Positions 41,772 to 55,165 are shown, numbered from the stretch's first letter. The stretch is 64,000 bases of DNA from Patiria pectinifera (GCA_029964075.1 CM057135.1:9140863-9204862), one strand, 5' to 3'. Notes: generated by a model from the letters alone, not told the origin. Numbers and translations: made by a program.

Positions 41772-44700
41772 CTAATTAAGATCTAGATTACGGTGACCAT
41801 AAGCGAGCGTGTGTACTCCATCCGGTAAAATGTACCTCTTGGTATCACACGGACTCAACGACAATTTATCTAGCGATATGGTATAAAGGATGTGTTTTTC
41901 CGAACGAATTTGTGTCATCGTTTCTGTTTTAGATTTATTTTTAAAGATGCAGTCGTAGTAGTGTCGGTGTTTTAATTTTTTTGTCAGTGACCGATTTTGT
42001 GACTCCCTTGGCTTTTTTAAGAGTGATGTTGTTGTCATCTGCTAAAATCGAGTACATCTTGGGTCTCACGCAAACGGCTTCTTGAATGACCTTACCTCCA
42101 AATTCGTCTTTAAATTAACCGATCACTTTCTTATTGGTTGGATCGTATAACTCGTGATCCAGATTGTAATTCGAAAAGTCGTAGTGTTGCCCGTGAGATC
42201 GCATGTCTTTGTATATGTCATCCGTATAAACGACAATCAACAGACTGTCCGTATCCGTATACATCAACCTGATTTTATCTTTGTACTTGTCTTTCAATCG
42301 GTCGTACATCAGCGTCTTAGATAGATCTAAGATACTCACTCCGCAATAAATGGGTTTGTTTAACACGGTTTTAGTCTTGTACTTTTCGACAAACGACAGG
42401 TCACATTCTGAAAACGGTATTGTTGTTTTATAGCTCGGTTTTTTTTATGATTTTGGGTGTTTTTTTTTGATCGCCCTCGTTATTGTCTCTCAGTAGGTAA
42501 CCGTCAATTCGATTTCTAACGTTTTCCATCGTCTTACCAAACACGCTGTTATTCATCAGTTTAAAAAAGTCTTTCTCAAAATCAGAGGTTGCTTTTGTTC
42601 GGAGTTGTGTGTTTTTATGGATGTAAGATTTCATCCAAAGCGCTTGTTTAAATTTTAACACGCGATGTACCTTTTTTAGTTTCAAACCGAGATCGAGGTA
42701 TAACTGCAACGTAACGTAGTGCAACACGTATTTTTGTTTTGGATTAAGCGTACACGTTAATTTTTGAACGTTGCTACTAGGTTCGGTATCCAATAACTCG
42801 TTTTGATAATCACACATCCAATCTTGGGGAATGACCATATTTTCGGGTGCTAGGGGATAATCGTTATGCTTAGCGTGTAGATCGTGCTAGCCGGTGTTGG
42901 ACGTTTTCTTAAGCGTTAATATCCTTTCTTCGGTAAACGGTTTCGAGGGTGTCCATTTAAAATCGCTGTACGGTAGATATTGACCCATAGCCCAACCGTA
43001 CAGATTGTTGGCATCCAGATAAGCGATATAACTCGAGGGCTTGTTTGAATCGTAGTCATCGAGATATTGGCTTTGTGATGTCTCATTCCACCCACGCTAG
43101 ATATGCCTCCTCGTTTTGCTTTTTCAAAAAATAAGTGTTTGTCGACGTCTTGTAACAGTTCGAGTTTAGCTTTCGAGTGTTTCAATAGAGCATCCCAGGA
43201 CAATACGGGTGCGGTGTAATATTTGGCTGGATCTAACCCGTAGTTTTCTATGCACGTTCTTCTAAAGTTTTCAAATACGCCTGCAAGTAATAACGTATCG
43301 GTAGTCACGTACAAGTCGTGATATTCTCCTAGATTTTGTATATTAAACTCGTTCCACACGCGTTGAGCTCTGTAGTAGTCTTGTTGCGATATATGCTCGT
43401 CTTTTAGTCTGCTGTAAAACTTGTCGATGGGTGGTAGGCTGGTCTCTTTAAACTTATCAAACGAGTTCATATATTCGAAGGGATACATTCCTTTATGTAA
43501 TAACAAGTCAGTCGCCTCTGGCGTACCTAGTTTCAAATACTTTTTGAGTAGATGAAACGACTCTTTTGGACAAGCTTTCACTAATTTATCCAATGATGAT
43601 GCCATAAAATTAAACGAGTCTAAAAATCGTAGATTTCCTATCGAAAACGAAATATACTTTTCTGAATTTTTAGCGATCACTTGTATTTCCTTTTCGTCAT
43701 CGTATTCTGTCATTCCCTGCATGATCAGGTGAGCGTCGTAATTTTGTAAATTGTGAAAAAAGACCGGTATCGGTGTACAACCGGGTTTAATTTGTAGTTT
43801 GAGGTTACAATAAGCGTGTGCGGCACCCCTATATTTACCAGTGACGTGGCAGTGATCTCTCTCCTTTCTAAATTTATTAATCTTCTTTTTGCAGTCGAGA
43901 CATTGAGACTCGATAAATCCCTTACTATTTTTGTACTGATATTCTTCCATTTGTTTTATCGTCTTGGGTTCTCTGGGTTTCTGGCACTGACAGTTGCTCG
44001 AGTAATTGGGATAAATTGGTTTCTCGCAAATCCAACACGTGTTTGTTTTATCATGATCTTTTTTATCTCGCTCAGTAAATTCAATGGGTTCACAAAGATT
44101 AAATATAGCATTGATGTCTGACTGTAATTCTAACACAGTTTTTACAAACTTCGATGCAGCGTCTTTGCCTCTATAAGTCTTTTGATACACATTTTCACCG
44201 TCGCATCGTACTACAACTAGCGAATAACCGCTAGCTTTGTGAACGTTAATCTTTTTTGTGTTTGTCTCTTTGTCTGAGTGAGTAGGTTTGGATGTTAGTG
44301 TCTGTGTGGGTGTTGTTGTTTGTAATATGGATTCAAAGTCAGCATAAATTACAAATGGTGCTTTTTGTTTGTGGCTATAGTTTTTTCTAATATCGGTACT
44401 TCTCTTTCGTCTGGTTGCCCGTCTATGTATTTTGGTTTACCCGTCGGAAATACAATCTTTGATGGATGTGCATCTATACCCTAACAATCAGCGATATGCC
44501 TGTCTAATTTGTTTTGATTGGTAAAATGCCATAGACATCTTCGACAAAAATATTTCTTACATTTATGTTTCGTAACGTCGTACATCAACCTTGTAAAATA
44601 TTTTATCCAACAATAGTGATGCTTGTCAACTTTAGAAATCAAAAGCAGATCAATCTCTTTTGCCCCGTAGTTTTTAGACACGTATAATGGATATATCTCA

Positions 44701-45670
44701 CCTTCATAACCGTATATGTTTATCGATAAATTATTTTGTCTTTCTATCTTGGGTATCTGATCGACCGGTGTCGGAAAGTCAACGCCTTTAAATTTGAGTC
44801 CGTCGTCTTTGATGTAAATCGACGGCCTGCTTTCGTTGATTTTGTATTGAGGATTATTTCTCATTTGATTTTTTACTGTGTCCGTGTATAACCCCAAGGC
44901 AGATCTCAAACACCATCTCAAACACTCGTCGTCTTTGTTTTGTACGTTTATCATCGCCTGTTTAATTTTAAGATGTTTGGGTAGGTTTATGTAAGAACTG
45001 CCTCTCGCTGGATTATATCTGTTGATGTTGATGTATAACGCGAGTATTGTATCGACTACCCAACCCGATCCTTGATTCGTATACCTTTCATCCTTTTTAG
45101 CTTTCGGCTTGCTATAATGAATAGCTTCGGTCGTTTCGATGATATCGTTCGTTTTGATTTTTCGATACCTTATTTTTAGTACAAGCTCTACTTTTAAACC
45201 TCTGAGCTCTCTAAATTCAGACTTGATTTTATTGACTATTTGTTCCTTGTGCGAATCAAAAAACTTGATTAAATCGTGCTTATTAAGTCTAGGATTTAAT
45301 TCCCAGTTTCTGTAGTAATTTTTAAACCTTCTCGTTTCTCTAAAAGCTGACTCTATAAAAGATGAGGGTTGTCTGTAAGTATTAATCGCAGAGATTAAAT
45401 CTTTTTTTTCAAAAAACGTCCTTTATAACCCGTCGGTACATAATTTATACTATATTTGTCTATAATCTGTTTAAGCTCATCTAGTCTCTTTTGTCTCAAG
45501 TTTTTAAATTGACTTTCATAATTCTTTATCCCATCAATGTAGACTTTACGAGTAAGATAAACACTAGTATTATGTGGTATATTATACCGCTGCACATAAT
45601 CACGCAGCGTGGCTTTGTTCCATCTAGAATATCCTTTTACAGATGTTCTAATCATATTGTTACTCTCCAT
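41772..45670 (-). pseudogene. Protein-primed DNA polymerase B of Polinton 1, multiply frameshifted
   Basis: About 1300 codons in five or more frames. An N-terminal 90-aa module (45670-45395) ends VPTGYKGRFLKK. Next come INVQNKDDECLRWCLRSAL and a zinc finger-like YFCRRCLWHF. Exonuclease I (YADFES) is near 44345 and exonuclease II (FHNLQNYDAHL) near 43755. Motif A (DANNLYGWAMGQ) is near 43010, motif B (MNNSVFGKTMENVRNR) near 42530 and motif C (YTDTDSLL) near 42250. The KKAKGVTK segment is near 42010, and the C-terminus ends TLAYGHRNLDLN at 41772. Such polymerases copy linear element DNA from a protein primer at the TIR. Breaks lie near 44370, 43060, 42880, 42430 and 42115. Confidence 0.92.
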
Positions 45671-46003
45671 TTTATTATAGAAAATATAATTTATTTTTTT
45701 TTTTCATTTTTTTTGGAGTGCGATCAATTATTTCACAATCGATGAGAGCAGTGGAAATTCCCAGTAGAAGAGTACACAGCGATGTTATACCCGCACAAAT
45801 TTCATTGACGCCAGAATAAATTACAGCACAGTGACTCATTCATCTATTATTAAGTGGCTCCCCGCGGCGAGCTTGTTGTGTGACTCCCAGTAATGGACCT
45901 TGACCCTGCCTCTGTTAAAAATTACTATATTTAGCTTTGGAAATTTCCAGAAAAAATATTTCGCAATTCAGTAAGCCTAATTCGTCTGTTGTGCAATTGG
46001 CAT

Positions 46004-47138
46004 GTCATTTCAACATGATATGTCGATCGGTACAGACGTCTACGCTCAACGTGCAGTCACCAGCCAAAAGGTAAGGCAATAATGTAGGTTTTCATATTGA
46101 TTTTGTTCTCTTAAAAAACAACCTATACTACACAATCACTAAAAGTCTAGCCACCCATTAGTGTATGTGATGTTTCTGATTGCGTATTTTCACTTCTAAT
46201 ATTTTTTTCAGATGATGACCAGTACTCACTCTACCCATCGCAACCTGTGAAAAAGAGGATAGGCTGCTTTATAACTTTGCGTCGGGTTTATCGCACAAGC
46301 AAGATTTTTTCAAGTACCGCTAATACCATTTTTTAAGTGTAAAATCCTCGAGATATTTCTTAAAAAGTAACTTAAAAGTGTACCATTTTGATATATCTCT
46401 ATGATATAGAAATTGGTCAAAACGCTTAGTCACTAAATATAACGATGATGTCATAATGCAACTGAGAGTGGCTCTAGTCTAAATATAACGATGATGTCAT
46501 GAGGGAAGTGGCACTGCTTCTAGTCTAAATATAACGATGATGTCATAAGGGAAGTGTCACTTCCCCTCGTCTTTACACTGCAATGTGCTTTCCTATATGT
46601 TGTGTATAAATGGTAAGATTTTTAAAATGTTTTGTTAAAGTAACATGTTCGTTAATAAAAGTTTAAACTTTGATTTGTAAACATAAAAAAAACGTTGTTT
46701 GTTTATTTATTTATAAGTGACTGTAGGCTCGCACACTAGTCGCTGTGAGTCTGTGTTGTGTAAATATGAAGAGCCTGGCCTGATTTCGAGAATGAGATAT
46801 TGAGAGGGTGATATATTGGGAGAGGAAAGGGGTGGGGAGGGGGCGGGGAATCATTGGGGAGGGGTAAAGGCTGGTACCTGGCGTTTGCCGCGGGGGATTT
46901 TGATCCGGTACCTGACGTCAGATTTTTTAAAAATTGGGATCGGGGGATTTTTATCAGATTTTTTCTAAAATTTGCCTCGGGGGATTTTGATCAGATTTTT
47001 TTCTAAAATTTGCCTCGGGGGATTTTTATCAGATTTTTAAAAAATTGGGATCGGGGGATTTTGAAAACGAGAGCGACGTTTTCAGGCTTGCCACAGATTT
47101 TCCATTTTGATCTGGTGCCCCCACTATCCCTACTACTA
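46004..47138. repeat. Right terminal inverted repeat of Polinton 1
   Basis: Inverse of 18058-19373, from GTCATTTCAACATGATATG to CCACTATCCCTACTACTA. It contains its own tandem module (46430-46570) and degenerate GGGGATTTTGATCAGA units (46895-47065). It starts 334 bases upstream of the PolB start and may hold the PolB promoter. Confidence 0.9.
46430..46570. repeat. Tandem repeat inside the right TIR
   Basis: Three copies of about 45-55 bases with TCTAAATATAACGATGATGTCAT followed by an AGTGGC-type word. The left TIR has only traces of it (18875-18950) and carries a different expanded unit. Confidence 0.75.
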
Positions 47139-48950
47139 AACTGCCGAGTCTACTACTCGGCCCAACACCCATTGATATCTGAGCTTCAGGTATTACGCAG
47201 TGGTAAAGGAATCTGCACACCCGGTATGCATGAGAGGACACGCCGCTTGTCTCGGGTTCTCGTGCTCGGCCGGGCAGCGGGGAGCACACTGCTGGCGATT
47301 AGAAGGGAAGACTCGATGTCGAGATAGGGCCTAATTTATGACCGAGGCCAGTCGGCGTTGCTAGCCCACGGCTCGCTCGTCTAGCCCCTACGCAATATCG
47401 TCCCCGAGCAGGATCATCACCATGTTAAGTTTCTCGGAATCGTCGCCTCAGCCATAACGTTTCGTTACGTCTGGGACTCCACACATCCTCCAAGTTGGGC
47501 AGTCGGCTAGGCGATTAACCGGGTGATCTGCATTTTTATCGTACTACGTCAAGTCGGGCAAAATCTCGTTCCCTGGTATTGCTGTTGTCATTCCAATGAG
47601 TAGTAGTTTAATCAGTAAATTTTGTGAACACTAAACTCCTGACAAACACAGCGTGAACGAGAGCCCCGACAATCATTGTCTGTATCCAGCGAAAACCCAA
47701 CCGAAACTGAGCGGTCTTTGTGCCCGTGCTCAGGTATTGCGCGCGCAACTTGAGCAATGAACTCTTGACCGCCTGACAACCGACGTAGACCAGACACCAC
47801 TCAACCTCGTCCCCAGTGCTTACTTTATTTCCAACGTTGTTTACAATAGTAAACCCTGGATAGGAAACTTTCTTCCTGCATCCTGATTCGATACCGCAAT
47901 TGGCTAGAAATGGATTTATATCGTGTACTTGGTGTTTTTATTCACAACGTGCAGTACGTGTTTTCGCGATCATTCGTCCACGCCTTTTTGAAAATATTCA
48001 TTTCCTTTCCAGTTTGTTAATATTAATATGAAATGTGATACTGCATGTTGTCTCGTTAAGATCGTAACAGTTTAATTAAAATGAAATCATGTTTTCGTAA
48101 CTCACGCCATGCTCGCGCTGCGACGAATTGATTCTGTTTTTACCCCAGACACCGCATACAAAAACAACACAAATGTAATGCACAGGCAGGCACCAGACTA
48201 CTCCTAATTTCCATACGTGTTCAAAAATCTTGCACATGCAAATGATCAAATAACAGGGTGAGAGAGCAGGTAGTGGTGGGCGCGTACTGCTCGACACCCT
48301 AGGGACGAGGTTGAGACACCACTTGCCTCCCAGCGCGCGCTCAAGTTACCTCGCGCCCTTCTCGACACTCAATGTGTGACCGCGTTGTAACCTTTCACAA
48401 AAGGGCCTGCGCTCGATCGAGAGCGCAAGCCGTGTTGTCAGTTTCTTTGCCTTTTACTGTTGTTTCTTGCTAGTAAAGGATTAAATTAAAAATATGTAGT
48501 GTGTACGTTTGATTTGGACTAAACAAGGCATAACGTTTTTATATCTCGTATGTATACAAACAAATAAAACACAACGAATAAAAATTTGTTCCGTACATTT
48601 AAGTGTTGAAGCTCACTTGACATTCATAAACTTCAGAAAACTGTTATTGATTTTAAAGCGTCTCTTTATATAATTCTGTCATCGTTTATTTTACCAAAAC
48701 TAAAACCGGCAAAAGGGGCATTTCACTGACGGAAACAGCACAGAATATCTTCATCCTAATTATTTAACCCTGCAACAATTTAGTTTTAAAGTCAAATCTG
48801 TCGCATGCATTTCGAAATTCCTCGAATAAAAATTTAAAAATCAATTACATCCCGTTTGGTTGGACATTTTTAGCAGAAAGATAGAAGTTGAAGCTCCAAA
48901 TTGAAATGTGAATATTTTCAATTAAAAATGAACCTGTTTATACAGAAGCC
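47139..48950. other. Non-coding flank right of Polinton 1
   Basis: No gene can be supported. The first 300 bases are comparatively GC- and CpG-rich (CTCGGCCGGGCAGCGGGG, GAGGCCAGTCGGCGTTGC) and could be the edge of a CpG island or an unrecognised repeat. The minus-strand frames at 47612-47800 and 48076-48297 show no domain. The missing 5' exons of the interrupted ligase gene were looked for here and not recognised. Confidence 0.4.
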
Positions 48951-48959
48951 AACAGGATT

Positions 48960-49240
48960 TTATAGAAAACTATAGAAAAATGGCACAATTTCTATAAAAA
49001 AATCCATATTTTCTAAACAAGAGCCAATAGAAATTTTATAAAAAAATTATAGAAAAGTGACCCATTTTTTTCTACAGAATCTCTATAAAAACTCGATACA
49101 ATTTCTACAGAATTTCTTTAAGTAATTTTGTAGAAAATCTACAAGAATCGCATAGAATAGTTCTATAAAATGTAAATAGGATTGTATATAGAAGTTCTAT
49201 AGAATTTGTTTTATAGAATTCCATAGCATTTTTTGTAAGG
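48960..49240. repeat. Cluster of TTCTATAGAATT-like words
   Basis: Many overlapping variants of TTCTATAGAA, TTTCTATAAAA and TTCTACAGAATTTC form an imperfect, partly palindromic tandem region. It has no coding potential. Confidence 0.6.
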
Positions 49241-50681
49241 GCTAACTGGAGGCAGAGCTCAATAAGCCTTAGTACTAATGACGTCACACTTTTTTTACGT
49301 GTGTGCTTTCCTATGGTGCTCAGTGGACCATGGGCCCCCACTGGCTCCGTTGGTAAGTGCACATATAAACTAAAAGTGACGTCATTGGTACAAAGGCAGC
49401 CTCTGTACTAATGATGTTCCTTTTCGTTTAACTTGTCCCTTTTCGTTTAACTTTCGAGAGACTTATAAGAGGATCGGAAAGGCTGGAACAACACTCTACC
49501 AACTCAACAAAATGGGTGCGGTACAGCAGCAAGCTGAGCATGCAAGTCTACCTAGCATAATTCCCAGTATATCTTCCTTCATAGTCCAGTGGCTTTAATC
49601 TCTATAGAAGATATTCTAGAGGGGGGGGGGGGGCGGTTTTGGCTGCCTAAAGTCAGGCCAAGGTCACGCCCAAGTCACATGATAAAGTTTGCTTTAAGTA
49701 CTGTGTTGGAGAAACAGGTTCTGCAAAATATGTTAATAATATGATTTCATTCATCAATGATTATTATTGATAACAAACTTGTTTCTTTTCAGAGACTTGC
49801 GTAAAGTAAGCGGATTTCAAGGAAAAACTTAAAACTGACAGGACAATTATTCAAGGCACAACACAAAGCCAGCAGCGAAAAAGGTGAATTCCTGATGCAT
49901 AATAAAATATGTTGCAGGCTGCTTATTTGCAGAACTTAACAATTTCCTGATTTCAATTTACATAAAAACAGTTCCAGTTTTATTGAGTAACAGATTTATA
50001 GGATAGCATTATGTATCATGAACGAAACTTTGATTAATTGAACACGGTTAAACCCATGTTTTATTGGGTATACTATTAAAGTCAAGGAAAGGCTGTCTGT
50101 CCTCTTCAGGGCCCACAAACTTGAGGACTGTAACGCAATTCTGCTGCCATGTTTGCATTTAAATTTAGTTTTATTTGGTCGATTGACTTCAATGCAATTG
50201 CAACATTCCCTGGGCCAGAAGACTTCTAGCTTCTGATATGCAAGGAATTTTTTCAATGAATCGGAATGAGAAAAGGCATTCAACCGTAGACCCTTAAAGG
50301 CACGCAGCGCCACGCCTCTCTTCACTTTAGGCCTACGTATCACTGCTGAACACGTTGCTTTAGATTTCCGTGTCTCACGTTATATTCCAGTTACTTTAGT
50401 TTACTGTTTTCGCCTTGTCCTTCCGTGGGTGGGGGTAGGGGGTTGAGTGTGTGTTTCTGTCTGGTATTACGCTCGTGGACAGACACACAAAGGGAGAACA
50501 AAAGATCCTTTCATTCCTCAACGACGGTGCTTTTGTTCGAAACTGTCATCGGTCGAACGTTTACGTGCTTAGTCGATGGGAAAGTGTTAAGTACAGGGAC
50601 AAAGGGAAACACAATAGGTTGTCCTCAGGCGTATAGTAAAACACGACTGGGTGTGTGTGGGTGGGTGTGTGTGTCCGGATA

Positions 50682-51006
50682 AATCTTGTCAGCGCGATAG
50701 CTTGAGAAATACTTAACATTTTAACTTCAAATTTGGTTTGTGTATTGTTCTTGGTAATCCTTAGAAGCCTATTGCATTTGGGGCCAAAAGGTCAAGGGTC
50801 AAGTTCAGTGGCTAAAACAATACAAATCTTGTTAGCGCGATAACTTGAGAAATACTTGATATTTGAACTTCAAATTTTGTTTGTGTATTGTTCTTGGTAA
50901 TTCTGAGAAGCCTCTATTGCATTTGGTGCCGAAAGGTCAAGGGTCAAGTTCACAGTGGCTAAAACAATAGAAATCTTGTCAGCGTGATTACTTGAGAAAT
51001 ACTTTC
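50682..51006. repeat. About 145-bp tandem duplication
   Basis: Two full copies and one partial copy start AAATCTTGTCAGCGCGATAG and contain TTGTGTATTGTTCTTGGTAA and AAAGGTCAAGGGTCAAG. The third copy stops after GAGAAATACTT near 51006. Confidence 0.85.
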
Positions 51007-51474
51007 TAACAGACTAAGTTGAAAGGGGTTTTCACAATATTTCCCTTCAGTAAGTGTGTTGTAGTAAGTTAGGACCTAAACTCAAGTACATTTTTGTTCA
51101 TTGCAAGTGCTCCTATAACCTGCAGTTTTTCTTTCATCAGTTGTTCTTTGTTTGGGTCAAGTAAACTTATGTGTTGCCATGGTAACAGACTGACACTTGC
51201 GCATCTTGCCTTTTCCAAGTTGAGTGTTCTTTAAAAAAAACTTTCTAAAGTTGGCAAATTAAAAGCAATGGCAATAAAACGCAGTTGTTTGCTTAAATAT
51301 TAGAAAGTAGAAGAACATTTGTCAAAATATACTAAATTAATTGGAAAAATACGTGTATACCCATGGAGAAATAAAAAAAAAATCATGGTCTACCTAAAAC
51401 TGCAATTGATTTAAATTTTGCTTTTTAACCAATAAGTGTTTTTTTTCCACCCATTTTCTGGTCAAACTTTGCAT

Positions 51475-51880
51475 TTGATGTACAATAAGCCATTTGCGTG
51501 TAACCTATACCCTTTGGGGTTTACATTTGAAAAACGTCTGGTACAATGACTTGCTCAGAATGCTAGGCACATTTTAACTGTGAATTCTCCAGACCAAAGA
51601 CACTGTTGCTAATCACATGACTCGGGGCAAGCTCTTGCATAGTTACGTAAGAGACGCTCAGCACCAATACATCGTTCACAATGGGTGAGAATGGCACAAA
51701 GACACCAGACCATGCCGAAGCCTGGGGTAGCTAGCGTAAGGCTTGCCCCGAATCACGTGATATAGTAACAGTCTCTTTGGTCGGGAGAATGCTAGGTTAA
51801 AACGTGCAAAGCATTGTATTAAGTCAGCGTTCCAGATTTTATTCAAATTTAACACGCAAATGGCTTTTTGGGTGACATTT
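51475..51880. mobile_element. Inverted-repeat MITE of about 400 bp
   Basis: Arms pair GCCATTTGCGTGTAA with TTAACACGCAAATGGC, and AGACCAAAGACACTGTTGC with AGTAACAGTCTCTTTGGTC, with ACTCGGGGCAAGC and GCTTGCCCCGAAT near the centre. It has no ORF. Confidence 0.7.
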
Positions 51881-52705
51881 GTGTATTCTGTACCTTCTGG
51901 CCTACATGACCATTTATTATGAAAAACAATTTCTGACCTTTGGATAGCATTTTCATGGAATTGCCCATTTTATTATGAAAAGTGGGGCCCTGTTCATATA
52001 TGGTACAGTCTTTGCTTCCCCACTCTGAGGAGGATGTGGACTAGTCCAGTCAGCCACCACCCCTTTTTGTTACAGGTACATGTATATCCTGTTGTTATAC
52101 TCTTAGCTTTGCCCAGTTCACCCAGAGAGCACGTATGTTTCAGCCGCTCATTTAGTTTGCGTGCATGCGCACTCAAAAAATGAAATACTGATAATCAGCA
52201 AACATGGATGCCTGCAGTCGCAGTTTGACCCACTGAAGTATCGGTCAACATCACGCTCGAAGTACTTTGATAAATTTTTCTTTCCACGTGGACAGGAATT
52301 TAAGGCAATGAAAGTCACTTTTGCAAACCTTAGCGCAAAAACAGAGTATTTGATGCATTTTTTTTGGTTTTTCCGTGTCGTGTAGTACGAAAGTATTGGG
52401 TCACAAATTCAAAACAGGCGACAGTTTAGGGGATAATTTTTCAGTTTTGCCGAGTAATTGTAAACTTGTCTTCACTGAAAAATGGTAAAGGATGCCACGG
52501 AAAGTGCGATGTATAAATATCATTTAAGTCGGAAACCGTTTCAATGAGAAAAGTAAGGTCTCAAATTATATGTTTTTTCGTTGAATGTAACGTTAGTGTG
52601 CACGTACCTGTACACAGACCCTGGAATCTGGCCCGTAAAAATGGCTAGCCACGCGCCACTAGCCGCTCCGTTTGTAATCTTTTGACGCGTTGGAAATGTA
52701 TACAT

Positions 52706-53092
52706 TTAAAGGGAAAATACAACATTTGCAAACATCAAAAAACGAAATGATCAAATTATCACGAAATATCCTACTGGATTGTTCTTAAATTTTCATATTT
52801 AGTTATTCTGAATTTTCATTGCAATTGATTACACACCTCTGAAGGGGTACAAGCCTGCTAAACTGATTCTCTGACCTTACAATTTCCCAAAGTGCTCCGT
52901 CTCATCTTATTGGGGTCATGGAGCCAGACTACAAGAACAAGATAGGTTTTCTTAGTTTTCCAGCATCTACCAGCCTAAAACATGAAACAAGTCAGTTTAA
53001 CAATATTTTTTATAACATACTAATCCTCCAAATCCATTTATTTCTGAAAATTGAAGCAAAAGCAAATGTTGTACATTCCCTTTAACTGAAAC
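52706..53092. repeat. Dispersed repeat, copy 2
   Basis: Collinear with 24815-25345; shared blocks include AATACAACATTTGCAAAC, GCAATTGATTACACACCT, GAGCCAGACTACAAG and AGCAAAAGCAAATG. It shows that the family exists outside the nested transposon. Confidence 0.7.
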
Positions 53093-54057
53093 GATTTACA
53101 ACTGACTGGTTCCCGGCCCTGAAATGCAGCTCAGTACAATCATAGAGGGCACTGGGACCAGTGTATTTGTGCACGAAGCTTTCCAAATGGGTTTACTCGA
53201 AAAATGACGATTTTTTATAAGCTACAGGCTTCCTTCTTACATCAAATCACCTGTAAAATGAAAATAATCTATCATCCTTTCCGATGGTACAACGGCTGAA
53301 GGTTAACCCGGCAAATTGTCCAAATGTGTAAACCAAACTCAAAGGCGAACGATGTTTTTCCTTTTCATTGTGTACATTTTTTGTCCATAATTATTGCTTT
53401 TTTTTATATATTTGAAAAGGTTTTTAGCGCCGTTACCACACTGTAGAGACAATGTATATCTTTGTTCACTTGGTCTACTGATAATTTTTGGTTTGAATCA
53501 TCTTTTAAGTACGTTTGAGAAGGATGCATTTTAAGAGATGAAAACCAGACAATCGTTCAGTGCGTCGTCTGCTACCGCTGTTTGCAAGCCGACGACGCGG
53601 AGGAAACGATTGCACATGCGTGAGAAGACAACTAAATGCACGCACGGTCTATGGGGCTGAAACATACGTGAGAGTTGAATGTGTAAAATATGTCAAATTT
53701 ACATAGCCCTTTGTTGAGGTTCTGGCCTAGGACCAAGCCCAGCTTAAAATCACAAGTGCCTGGAATTTCAGGCCGAGTCCAGCAATTGAGTGTGGGGAAA
53801 GCATGTCCATCCTGGAGGGCGTGGCACTTTGTACCTGTAGATTTGGAAAGGGTGTACATATGTACTGGTACATGCACATGCTGTTGTTAATTTGCCAGAG
53901 GTGAAGTAAGTTGTTGCCTTTGCTCTTATTTTTGTCAATTGCACCTTCTGTTTTTGGTAATTTATGTATCAGCCACTGGTCCATGTCCTTCCATTTTTCT
54001 TAATTATACTAGTATGCCCTAGTCTCAGGCTCAGCAGCTGTAATAATTCAATTAGGT

Positions 54058-54723
54058 AAGATTCCCATATCTGGCCATCACTAATTTTTCCCTTCAGTGA
54101 CCTATCAGCCATCAGAAAGTAATAATATGTCTGAAAAAGTCAAATTTTGCTGGGAAAATATTGAAGTATTTACTGAGAAAACACTTCGAAATTTTCAGAC
54201 CAGTTTTATAGGGTTTGTGTAGCCCCATAAATGTGGCCAATTTACTGGACTACCTCCGTAAATAAAGGCCACACTTCCACCATGTACAAAAACATGTCGA
54301 ACTTTGTCAAATTTAGATTTTCACATTCAGGCTTAGTTTGTAATTTGTTTTTGCTTTGGAAGCATACTTACCCTCTTTATAGGCTAATCAGAAAGTTAGA
54401 TGTATATTTATTCGTAAAATTTCCAGATTCGTTTGCACACGTTTGCGTATCAAAATTTCAAAATGAAATTTCACAAAAATTAGACATCTGAAAAAGGCAG
54501 CACTTTCTGGTTAGCCTATAAAGAGGGTGAGTATGCTTCTAAAGCAAACGTAAACTGCAAACTAAGCCTAAATGTGAAGATAAAAATATGACAAAGTTCG
54601 ACATGTTTTGTACATGGTGGAAGTGTGGCCTTTATCTACGGAGGTAGTCCAGTAAATTGGCCACATTTATGGGGCTAGGGTTTGTGCACAGAGTGACAAG
54701 TGATGGCCAGATATGGGAATCTT
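54058..54723. mobile_element. Foldback element of about 665 bp
   Basis: The outer arms are AAGATTCCCATATCTGGCCA and its inverse ending at 54723. The inner arms (54215-54390 with 54500-54685) pair over about 180 bases, for example GGCCAATTTACTGGACTACC with GGTAGTCCAGTAAATTGGCC. The unpaired centre is about 110 bases. Coding potential is absent. Confidence 0.75.
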
Positions 54724-55165
54724 TCCTTTAACGATTCTTTGTTTATTGCTTCAATTACAAGCAAAACTTTTTCACATGCAATTCGCTGCAAATTCGTGTG
54801 GGGGGGGGGGGAGATACGGATACGAGTGCACATGAGAATTCTTTTTTGTACAATTTCCCATTCCCATTTTTTACTTTCAATTGCAATTAACGGTACAAAA
54901 TGTATAGTGTATCTTGCACTGTACCGTTGATAGCAGTTGTGACTGTTTTTTTATGGCTTATAATTAATTGCAGGTTATACAAGTTACGGCAAATTTCAAA
55001 GGATAATGACATCCGTTGCGTTTCTGGCCCTTTTTTTTTATCATGATTCATCCACCTAGCGTAAATTCCCGTTTCTGTTACATGTACCTAATTCACTACG
55101 TTTTTTTTTGTGGGTTGTAGATTACACAACAGATTTTCTCTAAATACGGTACATATTGTAGAATT

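Larger units (their letters stand above)
18058..47138. mobile_element. Polinton/Maverick element 1 with nested insertions
   Basis: The element is bounded by long TIRs (18058-19373 and 46004-47138), which end in TAGTAGTAGGGATAGTGG. Its genes are, on the minus strand, PolB (45670-41772), a small structural-type protein (40748-40319), the major capsid protein (40294-22030, interrupted), the packaging ATPase (22007-21402) and a 163-aa conserved protein (19850-19359). The integrase lies on the plus strand (40791-41718). This is the Polinton gene set minus an evident maturation protease and minor capsid gene. Removing the 17-kb transposon and the solo LTR leaves about 10.8 kb, short for the group. 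No 6-bp duplication is visible outside the TIRs (GAGGAG versus AACTGC). Confidence 0.93.

Noticed and set aside
18052-47144. A 6-bp target duplication of Polinton 1
   Set aside because: The flanks GAGGAG and AACTGC do not match. The TAG/CTA repeats at the ends are part of the inverted repeat, not a direct duplication.
47801-48322. Inverted CAACCTCGTCCC / GGGACGAGGTTG pair
   Set aside because: Only about 12-16 bases, with no further pairing around it; most likely chance.
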